NCBI RefSeq assembly: GCF_902506205.1
Contig: NZ_LR732816.1
Span: forward strand, 3,112,993 to 3,176,992
Reading direction: 5' to 3'
From: Brevundimonas sp. G8
GTDB lineage: Bacteria; Pseudomonadota; Alphaproteobacteria; Caulobacterales; Caulobacteraceae
DNA length: 64,000 bases
Below are positions 26,046 to 34,440 of the stretch, one piece after another. Both the position numbers and the translations under genes were made by a program. Position 1 is the first letter of the stretch. Each line of letters starts with the position of its first letter. The notes beneath the pieces were generated by a model that was not told the DNA's origin, did not search any database, and was given only the letters and a program-made list of their open reading frames with translations.

Positions 26046-28040
26046 CTAGGCTGGCACGACCTTCTCTTCGTCATAATGTGCCGGCTCGCCGTCGTTAGAC
26101 GGCATTGTCGCCCCCTTGGCCACTTCCTGACGGGCGGCTTCGATTGCGTCAGCAATCGCAAAAAGCTCGTCTCTTTGAGGCGAGGGCAGCAGCTCCTCGA
26201 ATGTTGCTTGGTTGACGAGCGCGATCAGCTTGTCGATGTCCTTTCCACCGTGGCCGGCGGGTAAGTAGGCTTCCAAGGTACCCTCTTTAAGAACGTAGAT
26301 GTCGTCTGCGCGCTGGCTGTCGATGAACGCGTTGATCGATCCCCGCTCTTCAACCGAAAGATTTGGCTTTAGCTTCGTCCGAATGGATTTGATGCGTTCC
26401 CATTCTTCGGAAGATCCTACCCACTTACCTTCCTTGATCGTGGCATCGAACATCGACACGATTTTCTCGCCATCGATGCTGCTTGGATCGCCGATGGCTT
26501 CCTTCACCTTTTTGGCGTTCACACCCATCATAGACTTGATGTCGTCCGTTCCGATCTGCTGGATGTAGTCGAAATCCGCGACCAAAATGCTTCGCACCCC
26601 ACACGCCTTCAGAAGCGACGTGTAGTGGCCGAACATCATTTTTCCATGCACCGCCACGACTTCAACCGTCGCGCCCCCGCCGCCAGCCTTCGCTTCTCGG
26701 CTGGCGAGTAGCGCCTCCATCACCATGCGGTCGCTCGGGCCTTCAACGAGCACGACGATGTCGGCGAAGAATATCCGCTCGTTGTTTTGGCTGTTGATGG
26801 CATCGAAGCGGTGCTTTGTGCCAGGCAAGCCTTTCGGTTCCAAGCGGACTACACGGCTGCGCTGCTTCTCGGCAAAAACACGTGACACGTATTGGATGGA
26901 TGTGGGTGAAATGAATGTCGGCGAATGAGTCGCCATGATGAACTGGTTGCCGGTTTCGGCGCTGAGCTGTTCGAACAGGTTCAGCAGCGCCTTCTGCCAC
27001 CGAGGATGCAGATGCAACTCTGGCTCGTCGATCACGATCAACGCATCACGGATATCCAGAGCATAGATCGCCAAGAGATACGTGAGCAGCTGCCGTTCTC
27101 CGGAAGAAGCATTGCCTATTCGGAACGCCGACCCCTGCTTCTCGAGCAGGATCGTATAGGTGTTGTTGTCAGCGTTGATGCACTCCACGCTCCACTCATA
27201 GCCAAGCGCCTTAAGTGCTTTCGTAAGTCGCTCCATGTTCGGTTCGGACTTGAGTTTGGAAAGAGCCCCCGCGCCATGAGTTTGCTCCAGGCGTCGATGC
27301 TGCTGTGCGATAGTAGCGATAGCGCGACTGGATATGCTGCCAGCAAATTTCGACGTCATGGCGTCTGATTGCTTCTTCATGTCCCACGTATTGACGTTCG
27401 CGAGAACAACTTCAGCGCTCACATCTTGCGCTGACCGATTCACCGGTAGGTATAGCAATGTTTCGCGAAGTTGCTCCTCGCCAAGTATGCGGCGGAGTGA
27501 GTTGTCGGACTCATAAGCTTGAAGGTATGCGAAGAATAATTTCTCAGCATCCGTAGTTGGTGCGGCACTTCCATCACTGATCGTCAGAGCGACCCGATCA
27601 CCAACCTTCACGCTGCCAGTGTTCCACTCATCTGCACCGGCGCTGCGACTGCCGTTGACGTTTCGCTTTTCCGATTTGAGAAGTCGCTTTGAATCCGCCT
27701 TGATCTTAGAAATGTTCTCAATGTCGTGGGCGGTCGCCTCAAATTCTATTGTTATGATTTGAGAGGCGTCTTCCGACCCCGAATGACGATCGAGCTGAGT
27801 TGAGCTGAGCTGGTCATTATGCATGAAATCATAGTAATATTGGTCGTTGGGTTGCGGGTTATGCCGCGCATACACAGGAGGCATTAGATAGCGTTTGATC
27901 GAAATTATGATGGCATCAAGGAGGTTCGTCTTACCGCCACCGTTCGGGCCTACCAAGATTGCAATCTCACCATCGACTTGCAGGACTTGCTTCTCAAGAA
28001 AGCTGCGAACATTGGAAACTTGAACCGAACGGATCTTCAT
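26046..28040 (-). CDS. OLD-family ATP-dependent nuclease (AAA ATPase + TOPRIM)
   Basis: This protein of about 664 residues has an ABC/SMC-like ATPase in the N-terminal part: Walker A LVGPNGGGKTNLLDAI, signature ASSGERQLLTYL, Walker B LIVIDEPELHLHP, then ATHSP. A C-terminal TOPRIM-type domain follows, with VVLVEGPSDRMVMEA, LVADFDY and DIYVLKEGTLEAYLP. This is the OLD (overcoming lysogenisation defect) layout; relatives act in phage defence. No UvrD-like partner gene is adjacent, so it resembles stand-alone class 1 OLD. The ATG at 28040 has AAGAGAAGA upstream; a longer open frame to 28325 looks non-coding. The gene is visibly richer in A/T than its neighbours and is flanked by repeats, which suggests transfer. 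Confidence 0.88.
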   Translation of the reverse strand: MKIRSVQVSNVRSFLEKQVLQVDGEIAILVGPNGGGKTNLLDAIIISIKRYLMPPVYARHNPQPNDQYYYDFMHNDQLSSTQLDRHSGSEDASQIITIEFEATAHDIENISKIKADSKRLLKSEKRNVNGSRSAGADEWNTGSVKVGDRVALTISDGSAAPTTDAEKLFFAYLQAYESDNSLRRILGEEQLRETLLYLPVNRSAQDVSAEVVLANVNTWDMKKQSDAMTSKFAGSISSRAIATIAQQHRRLEQTHGAGALSKLKSEPNMERLTKALKALGYEWSVECINADNNTYTILLEKQGSAFRIGNASSGERQLLTYLLAIYALDIRDALIVIDEPELHLHPRWQKALLNLFEQLSAETGNQFIMATHSPTFISPTSIQYVSRVFAEKQRSRVVRLEPKGLPGTKHRFDAINSQNNERIFFADIVVLVEGPSDRMVMEALLASREAKAGGGGATVEVVAVHGKMMFGHYTSLLKACGVRSILVADFDYIQQIGTDDIKSMMGVNAKKVKEAIGDPSSIDGEKIVSMFDATIKEGKWVGSSEEWERIKSIRTKLKPNLSVEERGSINAFIDSQRADDIYVLKEGTLEAYLPAGHGGKDIDKLIALVNQATFEELLPSPQRDELFAIADAIEAARQEVAKGATMPSNDGEPAHYDEEKVVPA

Positions 28041-28466
28041 TGATTTTTCTTCTCTTGGTTGCGAGGCATTGAACTTCATCCAGAAAAACCCTGCAACGGA
28101 TAAACTTGGGCGGAGCGCTAGGTGCGAACTGGCCATCCAACACACAAAGGAGAGCCTGATTTTACCGCTCGGAAAGATCGGCTCCACAAGCCGCCATTCG
28201 GACCGGCAAACTTCCCGATCGAGAAGAGCGGCCTCGAATCCCAAAACGCTCGCCACCGGATGGCGCGATCGGAATCCTGGCCAAACTACCCCGGCCAGGC
28301 ACTGGCAGGAATTGGTCACGCCCACGTAGAGGGCCAGATGCCAGTCGACGAAAAGCAGACATGTTCAACATCCGCTTTGAGTCAGAAGCGGACGTTGTGC
28401 TGATCGGAAAAGTAGTGCGACTGGCTGTCGCGCATTTTTCGAACGAGGGTTCCGGAGTCGCGTCAC
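28041..28466. other. Non-coding stretch of about 430 bases upstream of the OLD gene
   Basis: The part next to the OLD gene should hold its promoter. The left-reading frame stays open but lacks protein-like composition. Repeat copy F lies at 28350-28412. No further gene is supported. Confidence 0.5.
28350..28412 (+). repeat. Dispersed AGCGGACATT repeat, copy F (palindromic)
   Basis: AAAGCAGACATGTT is followed by AACATCCGCTT, an 8-base loop and AAGCGGACGTT, giving a clear inverted repeat, then GATCGGAAAAG. It marks the border between the OLD gene and the conserved RpoE locus. Confidence 0.6.
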
Positions 28467-29333
28467 TTATTCGAATATGTGCGAATCCGGGGCCTTACCG
28501 ATTACGGATGTATCGGTCGCAGGGTTTGCGATCAGTGACACTAATCGGCTTTCCTGCGCCCGCTTCTGGATCGTCACCGGCGTCTTCGCGCGTGGAGGTT
28601 GCCGCGTCAGTCTGACGCCCTTCAGCCACAGCTTGAGCGCCTCGTAGTGGATGGCAGTGACCACCTTGAAGGTCATCAACGGGATCGCGGCTGTAGCCGC
28701 CGCGATATGACGGTCGTCGATGGTCCGGCGTTCAGCCTCCATTGACGCCGTGATTAGCACGCCGTCGTCATCAAGGCCGTCGATCGTCATGTCGAGCCGT
28801 TCAGCCGGTAAGTGGCCGCGGAACCTGTAATCCATTTCCATGCCCATGAAGGGCGAGACATACAGCGCCTTGGCGGCGCCCTGTCGGATCAGGCCGGACG
28901 CTTGATCTTCGGCCGGCACGGGAATGACGTAGGCGTGGCGGATGCCGAAGGTGCTGGTCACTTCGTACACCATTGCCACGAGTCGGCCGTCCGGCTGGTG
29001 GCAATAGTAGAGACTGATCGGGTTGAAGACGTAACCCAGCACGCGCGGCATGGTCAGCAAACGGATCGGGCCTCCGTCGAGGTCGATGCCTGCGCGGTTC
29101 ATCCAGGCCTCGACCTGAGGCCGCAAGGCGCCGGAACCGTCGCCATAATCGCCGTCGTGGAAAGACAGCAGGTTGAAGCGATTGCGCGAGAACAGTCGCA
29201 GGCTTCTATCGAGATCGTCGATCTCGGCCAGATCCAGCAGCAGCCAGAAAACGCGATAGTTCAGCTGGTGCGTCTTGGGACGCAGGCGTCGGTGCATCAC
29301 CCGGCCGCGATAGAGGGCCGAGGCCTGGGTCAC
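28467..29333 (-). CDS. DUF1365-domain protein of the RpoE/ChrR locus
   Basis: This protein of about 288 residues has the DUF1365 core: ALYRGRVMHRRLRPKTHQL at the start, NRFNLLSFHDGDYGDG, MPRVLGYVFNPISLYYC and AKALYVSPFMGMEMDY. The family is known from singlet-oxygen/RpoE-ChrR regulons, next to FAD oxidoreductases and cyclopropane-fatty-acid-synthase-like enzymes, and is thought to act on membrane lipids. The GTG start overlaps the stop of the FAD oxidoreductase gene by 4 bases. The cfa-like gene that usually follows is absent; repeat DNA and the OLD gene lie there instead. The C-terminal 30 residues look atypical. Confidence 0.88.
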   Translation of the reverse strand: MTQASALYRGRVMHRRLRPKTHQLNYRVFWLLLDLAEIDDLDRSLRLFSRNRFNLLSFHDGDYGDGSGALRPQVEAWMNRAGIDLDGGPIRLLTMPRVLGYVFNPISLYYCHQPDGRLVAMVYEVTSTFGIRHAYVIPVPAEDQASGLIRQGAAKALYVSPFMGMEMDYRFRGHLPAERLDMTIDGLDDDGVLITASMEAERRTIDDRHIAAATAAIPLMTFKVVTAIHYEALKLWLKGVRLTRQPPRAKTPVTIQKRAQESRLVSLIANPATDTSVIGKAPDSHIFE

Positions 29334-30667
29334 GCGGCCTGCTCGAATACGGGTATCGGCAGCGGCGACAGATGGATGCGGCCGCTCTCGTTCAGGACCG
29401 ACCAGGGCCGACGGACGTCGCCGAGCTGCTCTGCGACGGCCAGGCCGGATTGCAGCCCATCCTCGTGGAAGCCGGCGCCGAAGTGGGCGCCGCAGAACCA
29501 GACGCCCCCCTGCCCCTGCAAGCTCCACAACGCCTTTTGGGCCTGGATGGCGGCGGGATCGAAGACGGGATGTTCGTAGAGTTCGCTGCGCAACAGGGTG
29601 TCGGCGCGCGGCGGGCGCGGCGGGTTCAGCGTGACGAACAGGTCGTCGCCCGGCAGGCCCTGAAGCTTGTTCATCCAGTAGGTGACGCAAAGACCATCGT
29701 CCGCGCCGATATAGTTCCAGCTAGCCCAGGCGCGACGACGACGCGGCATCAGGCTGGCGTCCGTATGCAGGACCGTCAGGTTGCGGCTGTAACGGAAGGC
29801 GCCCAGCAGGGCTTTTTCCCGGGCCGTGGGTTCCGCCAGCATGGCCAGGGCCTGATCGGCGTGGGCGCCGATCACTACCTGGTCGAAGCGTTCTACGCCC
29901 CCCTGGCTGTCATGGACGAAGACGCCCTCCTCCGTGCGTCGCACCGATGTCACGCCGCGATCCAGGCGAACGTCGTCGATGGCGCGCGCCAGATGTTCGA
30001 CATAGACCCGGCTGCCGCCCTCGACGGTGCGCCACATGGGGCGTCCCACCAGTTTCAGCAGGCCGTGATTGCCGCAGAAGCGGATGAAGGACTCGGCCGG
30101 ATAGTCCATCAACGTGTGCGCCGGCGACGACCAGATGGCGGCGGCCATGGGCAGCAGATGGTCGTCGCGGAACGCCTCGCTGAAGCCTTCACGCTTGAGA
30201 TAGTCACCCAGGGTCAGCGACGGATCGGACATGCCGGCCAGATCCTTGGGCGCATCACGATAGAAGCGCAGGATCTCGCTCAGCATCGACCAGAACCGTG
30301 GCCGCAGCGCATTGCGACGCTGGGCGAACAGACCCGGCGCGGCATATTCGAACCGGCCGTCGTCCAGCGAGACGGCGAACGACATGTCGGTGGCGCGGGT
30401 CGCGATGCCCAGATGTTCGAACAGGGCGATCAGATTGGGATAGGTCGCATCGTTGAAGCAGATGAATCCGGTATCGACGGCGATATCGCCTGACGGCACG
30501 CCCGCCGTCACGGTGTTGGAATGGCCGCCCAGCCGATCGGCCTTCTCGTAGATCGTCACCTGATGTCGCTGGGACAGAAGCCAGGCCGACGACAGGGCGG
30601 CCACGCCGGAGCCGATGACGGCGATCTTCAGGCGATCGGCAGACGGATTCGCGGGCGACAGGGACAT
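29330..30667 (-). CDS. FAD-dependent oxidoreductase (amine-oxidase-like) of the RpoE locus
   Basis: This 445-residue flavoprotein has the dinucleotide motif AVIGSGVAALSSAWLL, then YEKADRLGGHSNTV. It belongs to the NAD(P)/FAD oxidoreductase family found beside DUF1365 and cfa-like genes in ECF11 (RpoE-ChrR) loci, where a role in modifying unsaturated membrane lipids under photo-oxidative stress has been proposed. It is first in a leftward operon and divergent from the sigma factor gene, with a RpoE-like promoter upstream. Confidence 0.9.
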   Translation of the reverse strand: MSLSPANPSADRLKIAVIGSGVAALSSAWLLSQRHQVTIYEKADRLGGHSNTVTAGVPSGDIAVDTGFICFNDATYPNLIALFEHLGIATRATDMSFAVSLDDGRFEYAAPGLFAQRRNALRPRFWSMLSEILRFYRDAPKDLAGMSDPSLTLGDYLKREGFSEAFRDDHLLPMAAAIWSSPAHTLMDYPAESFIRFCGNHGLLKLVGRPMWRTVEGGSRVYVEHLARAIDDVRLDRGVTSVRRTEEGVFVHDSQGGVERFDQVVIGAHADQALAMLAEPTAREKALLGAFRYSRNLTVLHTDASLMPRRRRAWASWNYIGADDGLCVTYWMNKLQGLPGDDLFVTLNPPRPPRADTLLRSELYEHPVFDPAAIQAQKALWSLQGQGGVWFCGAHFGAGFHEDGLQSGLAVAEQLGDVRRPWSVLNESGRIHLSPLPIPVFEQAA

Positions 30668-30712
30668 AGGAACTCCGAATACACGCCCGCTGGCGCAAGC
30701 CCAGGCATGAAC

Positions 30713-30742
30713 GGATTACGGGCCGCCGTCATGATCGGATCG
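30713..30742 (-). promoter_or_regulatory. Candidate RpoE-type promoter for the FAD oxidoreductase operon
   Basis: On the minus strand CGATCC is separated by 18 bases from TAATCC, about 45 bases before the oxidoreductase ATG. This is close to the TGATCC-N18-TAAnnn pattern of Rhodobacter RpoE promoters. The match was found by eye. Confidence 0.45.
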
Positions 30743-30746
30743 CGAT

Positions 30747-30776
30747 TGATCCAGACATTTCCGCTGAGCGTATTAG
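30747..30776 (+). promoter_or_regulatory. Candidate RpoE-type promoter for the sigma factor gene
   Basis: TGATCC (30747-30752) and TATTAG (30771-30776) are 18 bases apart, upstream of the sigma factor start. The hexamer and spacing fit the autoregulated rpoE-chrR promoter described in Rhodobacter. Confidence 0.5.
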
Positions 30777-30832
30777 GGTCTATGCATGTCGAGTCACTGC
30801 CTTTCACGTCGAGCCCATGCCGGTCCCCCCGC

Positions 30833-31411
30833 ATGAAGACACTCGACAATTCCTCCGACCCTTTTTTCCATGATCGGTTGATCGAGGCGATTGCACAACG
30901 TCGCGACCGAGACGCCTTTGCCGCCCTGTTCGCCTATTTCGCGCCGCGCCTGAAAGCTTGGCTGATCAAGTCCGGGGCGACGCCCGGCGCGGCCGAAGAC
31001 TTCGCCCAAGACACCATGCTGACCGTTTGGCGCAAGGCCGATCTGTTCGACACGTCCAAGGCTCGCGCCGCGACCTGGATCTTCACCATCGCCCGAAATC
31101 GACGCCTGGACATGCTGCGTCGCGACGCGCGCCCTCTGCCGACGCCGGAGATAGAGCTGGCGGGCGAGGACGTGCGCCGCCCCGACGAACTTCTGTCGAT
31201 GTCCCAGGACGCCGATCGGGTTCGAGACGCCCTATCCCGCCTCACCCCGGACCATGTCGAGGTCCTGCGCCTCGCCTTCTTCATGGACAGCTCCCATTCC
31301 GAAATCGCCAAACACCTCGACCTGCCGCTCGGCACCGTCAAATCCCGTATTCGTAACGCCATGACCAAACTCCGCCTGATCCTAGCCCCGTCCGAGGAAG
31401 CCGCGCGATGA
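30833..31411 (+). CDS. rpoE: ECF sigma factor, RpoE (ECF11, ChrR-controlled)
   Basis: This sigma-70 family factor of about 192 residues has region 2 (FAALFAYFAPRLKAWLIKSG, EDFAQDTMLTVWRKADLFD, TWIFTIARNRRLDMLRRD) and region 4 (HSEIAKHLDLPLGTVKSRIRNAM). It directs RNA polymerase to stress promoters and is held inactive by the ChrR protein encoded next, whose start overlaps its stop (ATGA). The ATG at 30833 has no clear ribosome binding site; an in-frame ATG at 30782 is the alternative. Confidence 0.92.
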   Translation: MKTLDNSSDPFFHDRLIEAIAQRRDRDAFAALFAYFAPRLKAWLIKSGATPGAAEDFAQDTMLTVWRKADLFDTSKARAATWIFTIARNRRLDMLRRDARPLPTPEIELAGEDVRRPDELLSMSQDADRVRDALSRLTPDHVEVLRLAFFMDSSHSEIAKHLDLPLGTVKSRIRNAMTKLRLILAPSEEAAR

Positions 31412-32046
31412 ACCCGCAACGCAATCCTTCGGAAGAACGGCTGCTGGCCTACGCCGCCGGCACGCTCAGCCCGCCCGAAGCCGTGGTGATGGCCGCGCAT
31501 CTGGCGATGCGGCCGGCGAACGACGCCTGGGTCCTTGATCTGCAAGCCGTAGGCGGCGAATTCCTGGACGAGGCGGCGCCGTCCACCCTGTCGCAGGATG
31601 CGCTCGCCCTGGCGATGGCGCGGATCGAGACGGACGCTGGCCAGGTGAAGGCCCTGGCCCCGCTGAACGACATGCCCGAACTGCCCGAGCCGCTGCGGCG
31701 CTATGCGCTCAGCCCCTGGCGCTGGGTCGGCCCCGGCATGCGGGTGCGCGATGTCCATGCACCGCGCGATGGGAACTGTCGCGTGATCCTGCTGAAGATC
31801 GAATCCGGCCGAGAGACGCCCAAGCACACGCACGGCGGCGTCGAACTGACCTGCGTCATCTCCGGCGCCTATGCGACGGAGACCGAACGGTTCGACGTGG
31901 GCGACTTCGAAGAAGCCGATCCCGAAGTGCTGCACCAGCCGCGCGTCGTGTCGGACGAAGCCTGCCTTTGCGTCGTGGCGCTGGATGGCCAGATCCAGCT
32001 GGACGGCTGGGTGGGCAAGCTGATCCAGCCGTTCGTTCGCCTGTGA
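31408..32046 (+). CDS. chrR: ChrR-type cupin anti-sigma factor
   Basis: This 212-residue protein has an N-terminal sigma-binding domain and a C-terminal cupin. The cupin keeps its metal ligands (about His140, His142, Glu146 and His176 in PKHTHGGVELT and EVLHQPR). In the anti-sigma domain, where Rhodobacter ChrR has zinc ligands His6, His31, Cys35 and Cys38, only His31 is present; the others read Asn6, Arg35 and Asn38 (AAHLAMRPAND). Zinc in that domain is therefore probably lost while the fold and sigma pairing are kept. It overlaps rpoE by ATGA and the DUF1295 gene by GTGA. Confidence 0.9.
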   Translation: MNPQRNPSEERLLAYAAGTLSPPEAVVMAAHLAMRPANDAWVLDLQAVGGEFLDEAAPSTLSQDALALAMARIETDAGQVKALAPLNDMPELPEPLRRYALSPWRWVGPGMRVRDVHAPRDGNCRVILLKIESGRETPKHTHGGVELTCVISGAYATETERFDVGDFEEADPEVLHQPRVVSDEACLCVVALDGQIQLDGWVGKLIQPFVRL

Positions 32047-32846
32047 CCAGCCTGGCGGCGCTGTGGGGTGTTGCAGCCCTGTTTCTCGTCATCGTGATGT
32101 CGGCGGCCTGGCTGGTGCAGAAGCGCACTGGCCAAGGCGGCTGGGCCGACGCCTTCTGGTCGCTGGGCCTGGGCGCGGCAGGCGTCGGCGTGGCGCTGTT
32201 TCCCATCGATGGCGCGGCGCCGTCTCTGCGGCAATATCTGGCGGCCCTGCTGATCGGTCTGTGGGGTCTTCGTTTGGGCTCGCACATCGCCATCCGCGCC
32301 GCCCATGAGGGCGAAGACGCCCGTTATGCCCGGCTGCGTCAGGATTGGGGCGACGGGTTTCAGGTCAAGATGTTCGGTTTCCTGATGCTTCAGGCGGGGG
32401 CCGCGGCCTTCCTGGCGCTCAGCGTCATGGCCGCCGCCCGCAATCCAACACCCGGACTGACACTGCAGGACGGGTTCGCGACGCTGGTTTTCGTAGGTGC
32501 GCTTCTGGGCGAGGCCATCTCGGATCGACAGTTGGCGGCTTTCAAGCGCAATCCTGCCAACAAGGGCGGGGTCTGCGATGTCGGGCTGTGGGCCTGGTCA
32601 CGCCATCCGAACTATTTCTTCGAATGGCTGGGCTGGTGCGCCTGGCCCCTGTTCGCCGTCAACCTGAGCGGTGAATGGACGTGGGGTTGGCTGGCGCTGA
32701 CGGGGCCGGTCTATATGTATTGGCTGCTGACGCAGGTGTCCGGCGTGCCCTTGCTGGAAGAGCATATGCGACGCTCGCGACCCAAGGCGTTCGAGGCCTA
32801 TGCCGCCCGCACCAGCGCCTTCTTCCCTCGCCCGCCCCGTCACTGA
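32043..32846 (+). CDS. DUF1295 membrane protein (steroid 5-alpha-reductase-like)
   Basis: This membrane protein of about 267 residues has six or more helices and the DUF1295 end pattern NKGGVCDVGLWAWSRHPNYFFEWLGW, then GVPLLEEHM. These resemble isoprenylcysteine methyltransferases and steroid reductases; a role in lipid modification is likely but unproven. The family recurs in RpoE/ChrR loci. The GTG start overlaps the chrR stop, so sigma factor, anti-sigma and this gene form one operon. Confidence 0.9.
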   Translation: MTSLAALWGVAALFLVIVMSAAWLVQKRTGQGGWADAFWSLGLGAAGVGVALFPIDGAAPSLRQYLAALLIGLWGLRLGSHIAIRAAHEGEDARYARLRQDWGDGFQVKMFGFLMLQAGAAAFLALSVMAAARNPTPGLTLQDGFATLVFVGALLGEAISDRQLAAFKRNPANKGGVCDVGLWAWSRHPNYFFEWLGWCAWPLFAVNLSGEWTWGWLALTGPVYMYWLLTQVSGVPLLEEHMRRSRPKAFEAYAARTSAFFPRPPRH

Positions 32847-32853
32847 ATCGACG

Positions 32854-33810
32854 TCAGTCCTTGCGAGCGGTTCCAAGGTGAATGTCGCCGCGTCTGCGCG
32901 CGATTTCCATCTGCCTGTGGCGCTCGGCATAGCGCTCGCGTTGACCGTCATCGCGCGTCGCGTGGCAGCGCTCGCAGCAGACGCCCTCGACGTAGTGGAG
33001 CGAGGCCCGACCGACGTCATCCACGGGCAGGCGGCATCCCCTGCAAAGCGTATGTGGACCCTGGCTCAGCCCGTGGCCGACCGAAACCCGCTCGTCGAAG
33101 ACGAAGCATTCGCCGCGCCATAAACTCTCATCCTCATCCACCGTCTCAAGATAGCGCAGGATGCCGCCTTCCAGGTGGTGGACGTTTTCGACGCCTTCCG
33201 CCTTAAGAAAAGCCGTCGATTTTTCGCAGCGGATGCCGCCGGTGCAATACATGGCCACGCGCTTTGCGCCGGTCTGCTCCAGCAAGGCGCGGCCCTCGGT
33301 GCGGAACCAGTCGGGAAAGTCGCGGAAGCTGTGGGTGTTGGGTTGGACCGCCCCCTCGAAAGCGCCGATTTCGCCCTCGTAGTCGTTGCGCGTATCAATG
33401 ACCAAGGTCTGCGGATCGGCGATCAGCGCGTTCCAGTCCGTCGGCGAAACATAGACGCCCGCCTGTCGCGCCGGGTCCAAGTCCGGCTGGCCCATGGTGA
33501 CGATCTCGCGTTTGACGCGCACCTTCATCCGATGGAACGGCAAGGCGTCTGTCCAGGCGTATTTGAGCTCCAGCGTCTCGAACCCCGGCATGGCGTGGAT
33601 CGTCGACAGCACCGCCTCGACGGCCGCCTCCGACCCGGCGATCGTGCCGTTCAGCCCCTCGGGCGCGACCAGCAACGTCCCCCTCACCTCCCCGGTGTCG
33701 CAAACGACCTGAAGCGCGTCGCGCACGGCGGCGGGATCGGCAATGGGTGCGAAACGATAGAGCGCCGCGACACGGACGGCGTGATCGGGCGGGGTCTGAA
33801 AGTCGGTCAT
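32854..33810 (-). CDS. trhO: tRNA uridine(34) hydroxylase TrhO (rhodanese-like)
   Basis: This 318-residue protein has the N-terminal acylphosphatase-like domain (TLLVAPEGLNGTIAG), a rhodanese domain with the active-site loop YCTGGIRCEKS, and a C-terminal cysteine cluster (CRGCRLPVDD, CCERCHA). TrhO (YceA) adds oxygen to U34 of tRNAs for 5-hydroxyuridine formation. Length and motifs match the family throughout. It is convergent with the DUF1295 gene and lies downstream of a tRNA-Arg gene. Confidence 0.93.
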   Translation of the reverse strand: MTDFQTPPDHAVRVAALYRFAPIADPAAVRDALQVVCDTGEVRGTLLVAPEGLNGTIAGSEAAVEAVLSTIHAMPGFETLELKYAWTDALPFHRMKVRVKREIVTMGQPDLDPARQAGVYVSPTDWNALIADPQTLVIDTRNDYEGEIGAFEGAVQPNTHSFRDFPDWFRTEGRALLEQTGAKRVAMYCTGGIRCEKSTAFLKAEGVENVHHLEGGILRYLETVDEDESLWRGECFVFDERVSVGHGLSQGPHTLCRGCRLPVDDVGRASLHYVEGVCCERCHATRDDGQRERYAERHRQMEIARRRGDIHLGTARKD

Positions 33811-33838
33811 GGATCAGGCCCCTCGAAGGCGCCAGGGA

Positions 33839-33915
33839 TGGCGCGCCCAGCAGGACTCGAACCTGCAACATCCCGCTTAGAAGGCGGGTGCTCTATCCGG
33901 TTGAGCTATGGGCGC
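33839..33915 (-). tRNA. tRNA-Arg (anticodon TCT)
   Basis: On the minus strand a cloverleaf forms: acceptor GCGCCCA/TGGGCGC, D arm GCTC/GAGC, anticodon stem CCCGC/GCGGG with loop CTTCTAA, T arm GCAGG-TTCGAGT-CCTGC, discriminator G and encoded CCA. The anticodon TCT reads AGA/AGG arginine codons. Confidence 0.95.
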
Positions 33916-33934
33916 TCTTGCAAGACGTCAGGCG

Positions 33935-34240
33935 TCAGTGCGTCCAGGACTGCTTGCGGTTGGTGGCGAAGTTGTCGGCATAGGCCTTGATGATCATCGG
34001 CGGATCGTTCGGCTCGGACAGGCGGAAGGCGATGCCGTGGCGCTCGGCGTATTCGATAGCCTCTTCCTTCGATTCGAATGTCAGGCGGACCTGACCGTTC
34101 ATATCGCTGGAGCTGGTCCAGCCCATCAGCGGATCGATGGTGCGCGCCGAGGCCGGTTCGAATTCCAGACGCCAGTCGCGGCTCTTGGCCTTGCCCGACT
34201 GCATCGCGGTTTTGGCCGGGCGGTAGATGCGGGCGAGCAT
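33935..34240 (-). CDS. NADH dehydrogenase accessory subunit (NDUFS4-like, ETC complex I subunit)
   Basis: This protein of about 101 residues starts MLARIYRPAKTAMQSGK and contains WRLEFEPASARTIDPLMGWTSSSDM and FESKEEAIEYAERHGI, the pattern of the 18-kDa accessory subunit of complex I kept in alphaproteobacteria. It is a peripheral subunit that stabilises the NADH-oxidising arm. The ATG at 34240 has GAGGAT upstream and matches the family start. It lies between two tRNA genes, away from the nuo operon, as is usual. Confidence 0.92.
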   Translation of the reverse strand: MLARIYRPAKTAMQSGKAKSRDWRLEFEPASARTIDPLMGWTSSSDMNGQVRLTFESKEEAIEYAERHGIAFRLSEPNDPPMIIKAYADNFATNRKQSWTH

Positions 34241-34259
34241 GGCGGAGATCCTCAGTGAC

Positions 34260-34280
34260 GGCAGGGCTTTCAGCCCTGCC
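34260..34280. terminator. Perfect hairpin between tRNA-Pro and the complex I subunit gene
   Basis: GGCAGGGCT and AGCCCTGCC form a 9-base-pair stem with a 3-base loop. It follows the tRNA-Pro gene on the minus strand. No T run is present, so it could be a terminator or an RNA-processing stem. Confidence 0.4.
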
Positions 34281-34318
34281 ATAACGCGCGCCGGATATTG
34301 AATCCAGCGGCCTTCCGT

Positions 34319-34395
<77 letters not shown>

Positions 34396-34440
34396 GACCG
34401 AACGGAGCGCTCTATTGGCACTTCACGACGCGATCCGCAA

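Noticed and set aside
25818..26264. 148-codon + frame between the SDR and OLD genes
   Set aside because: It overlaps the OLD C-terminal coding region and the repeat, and has no protein-like composition.
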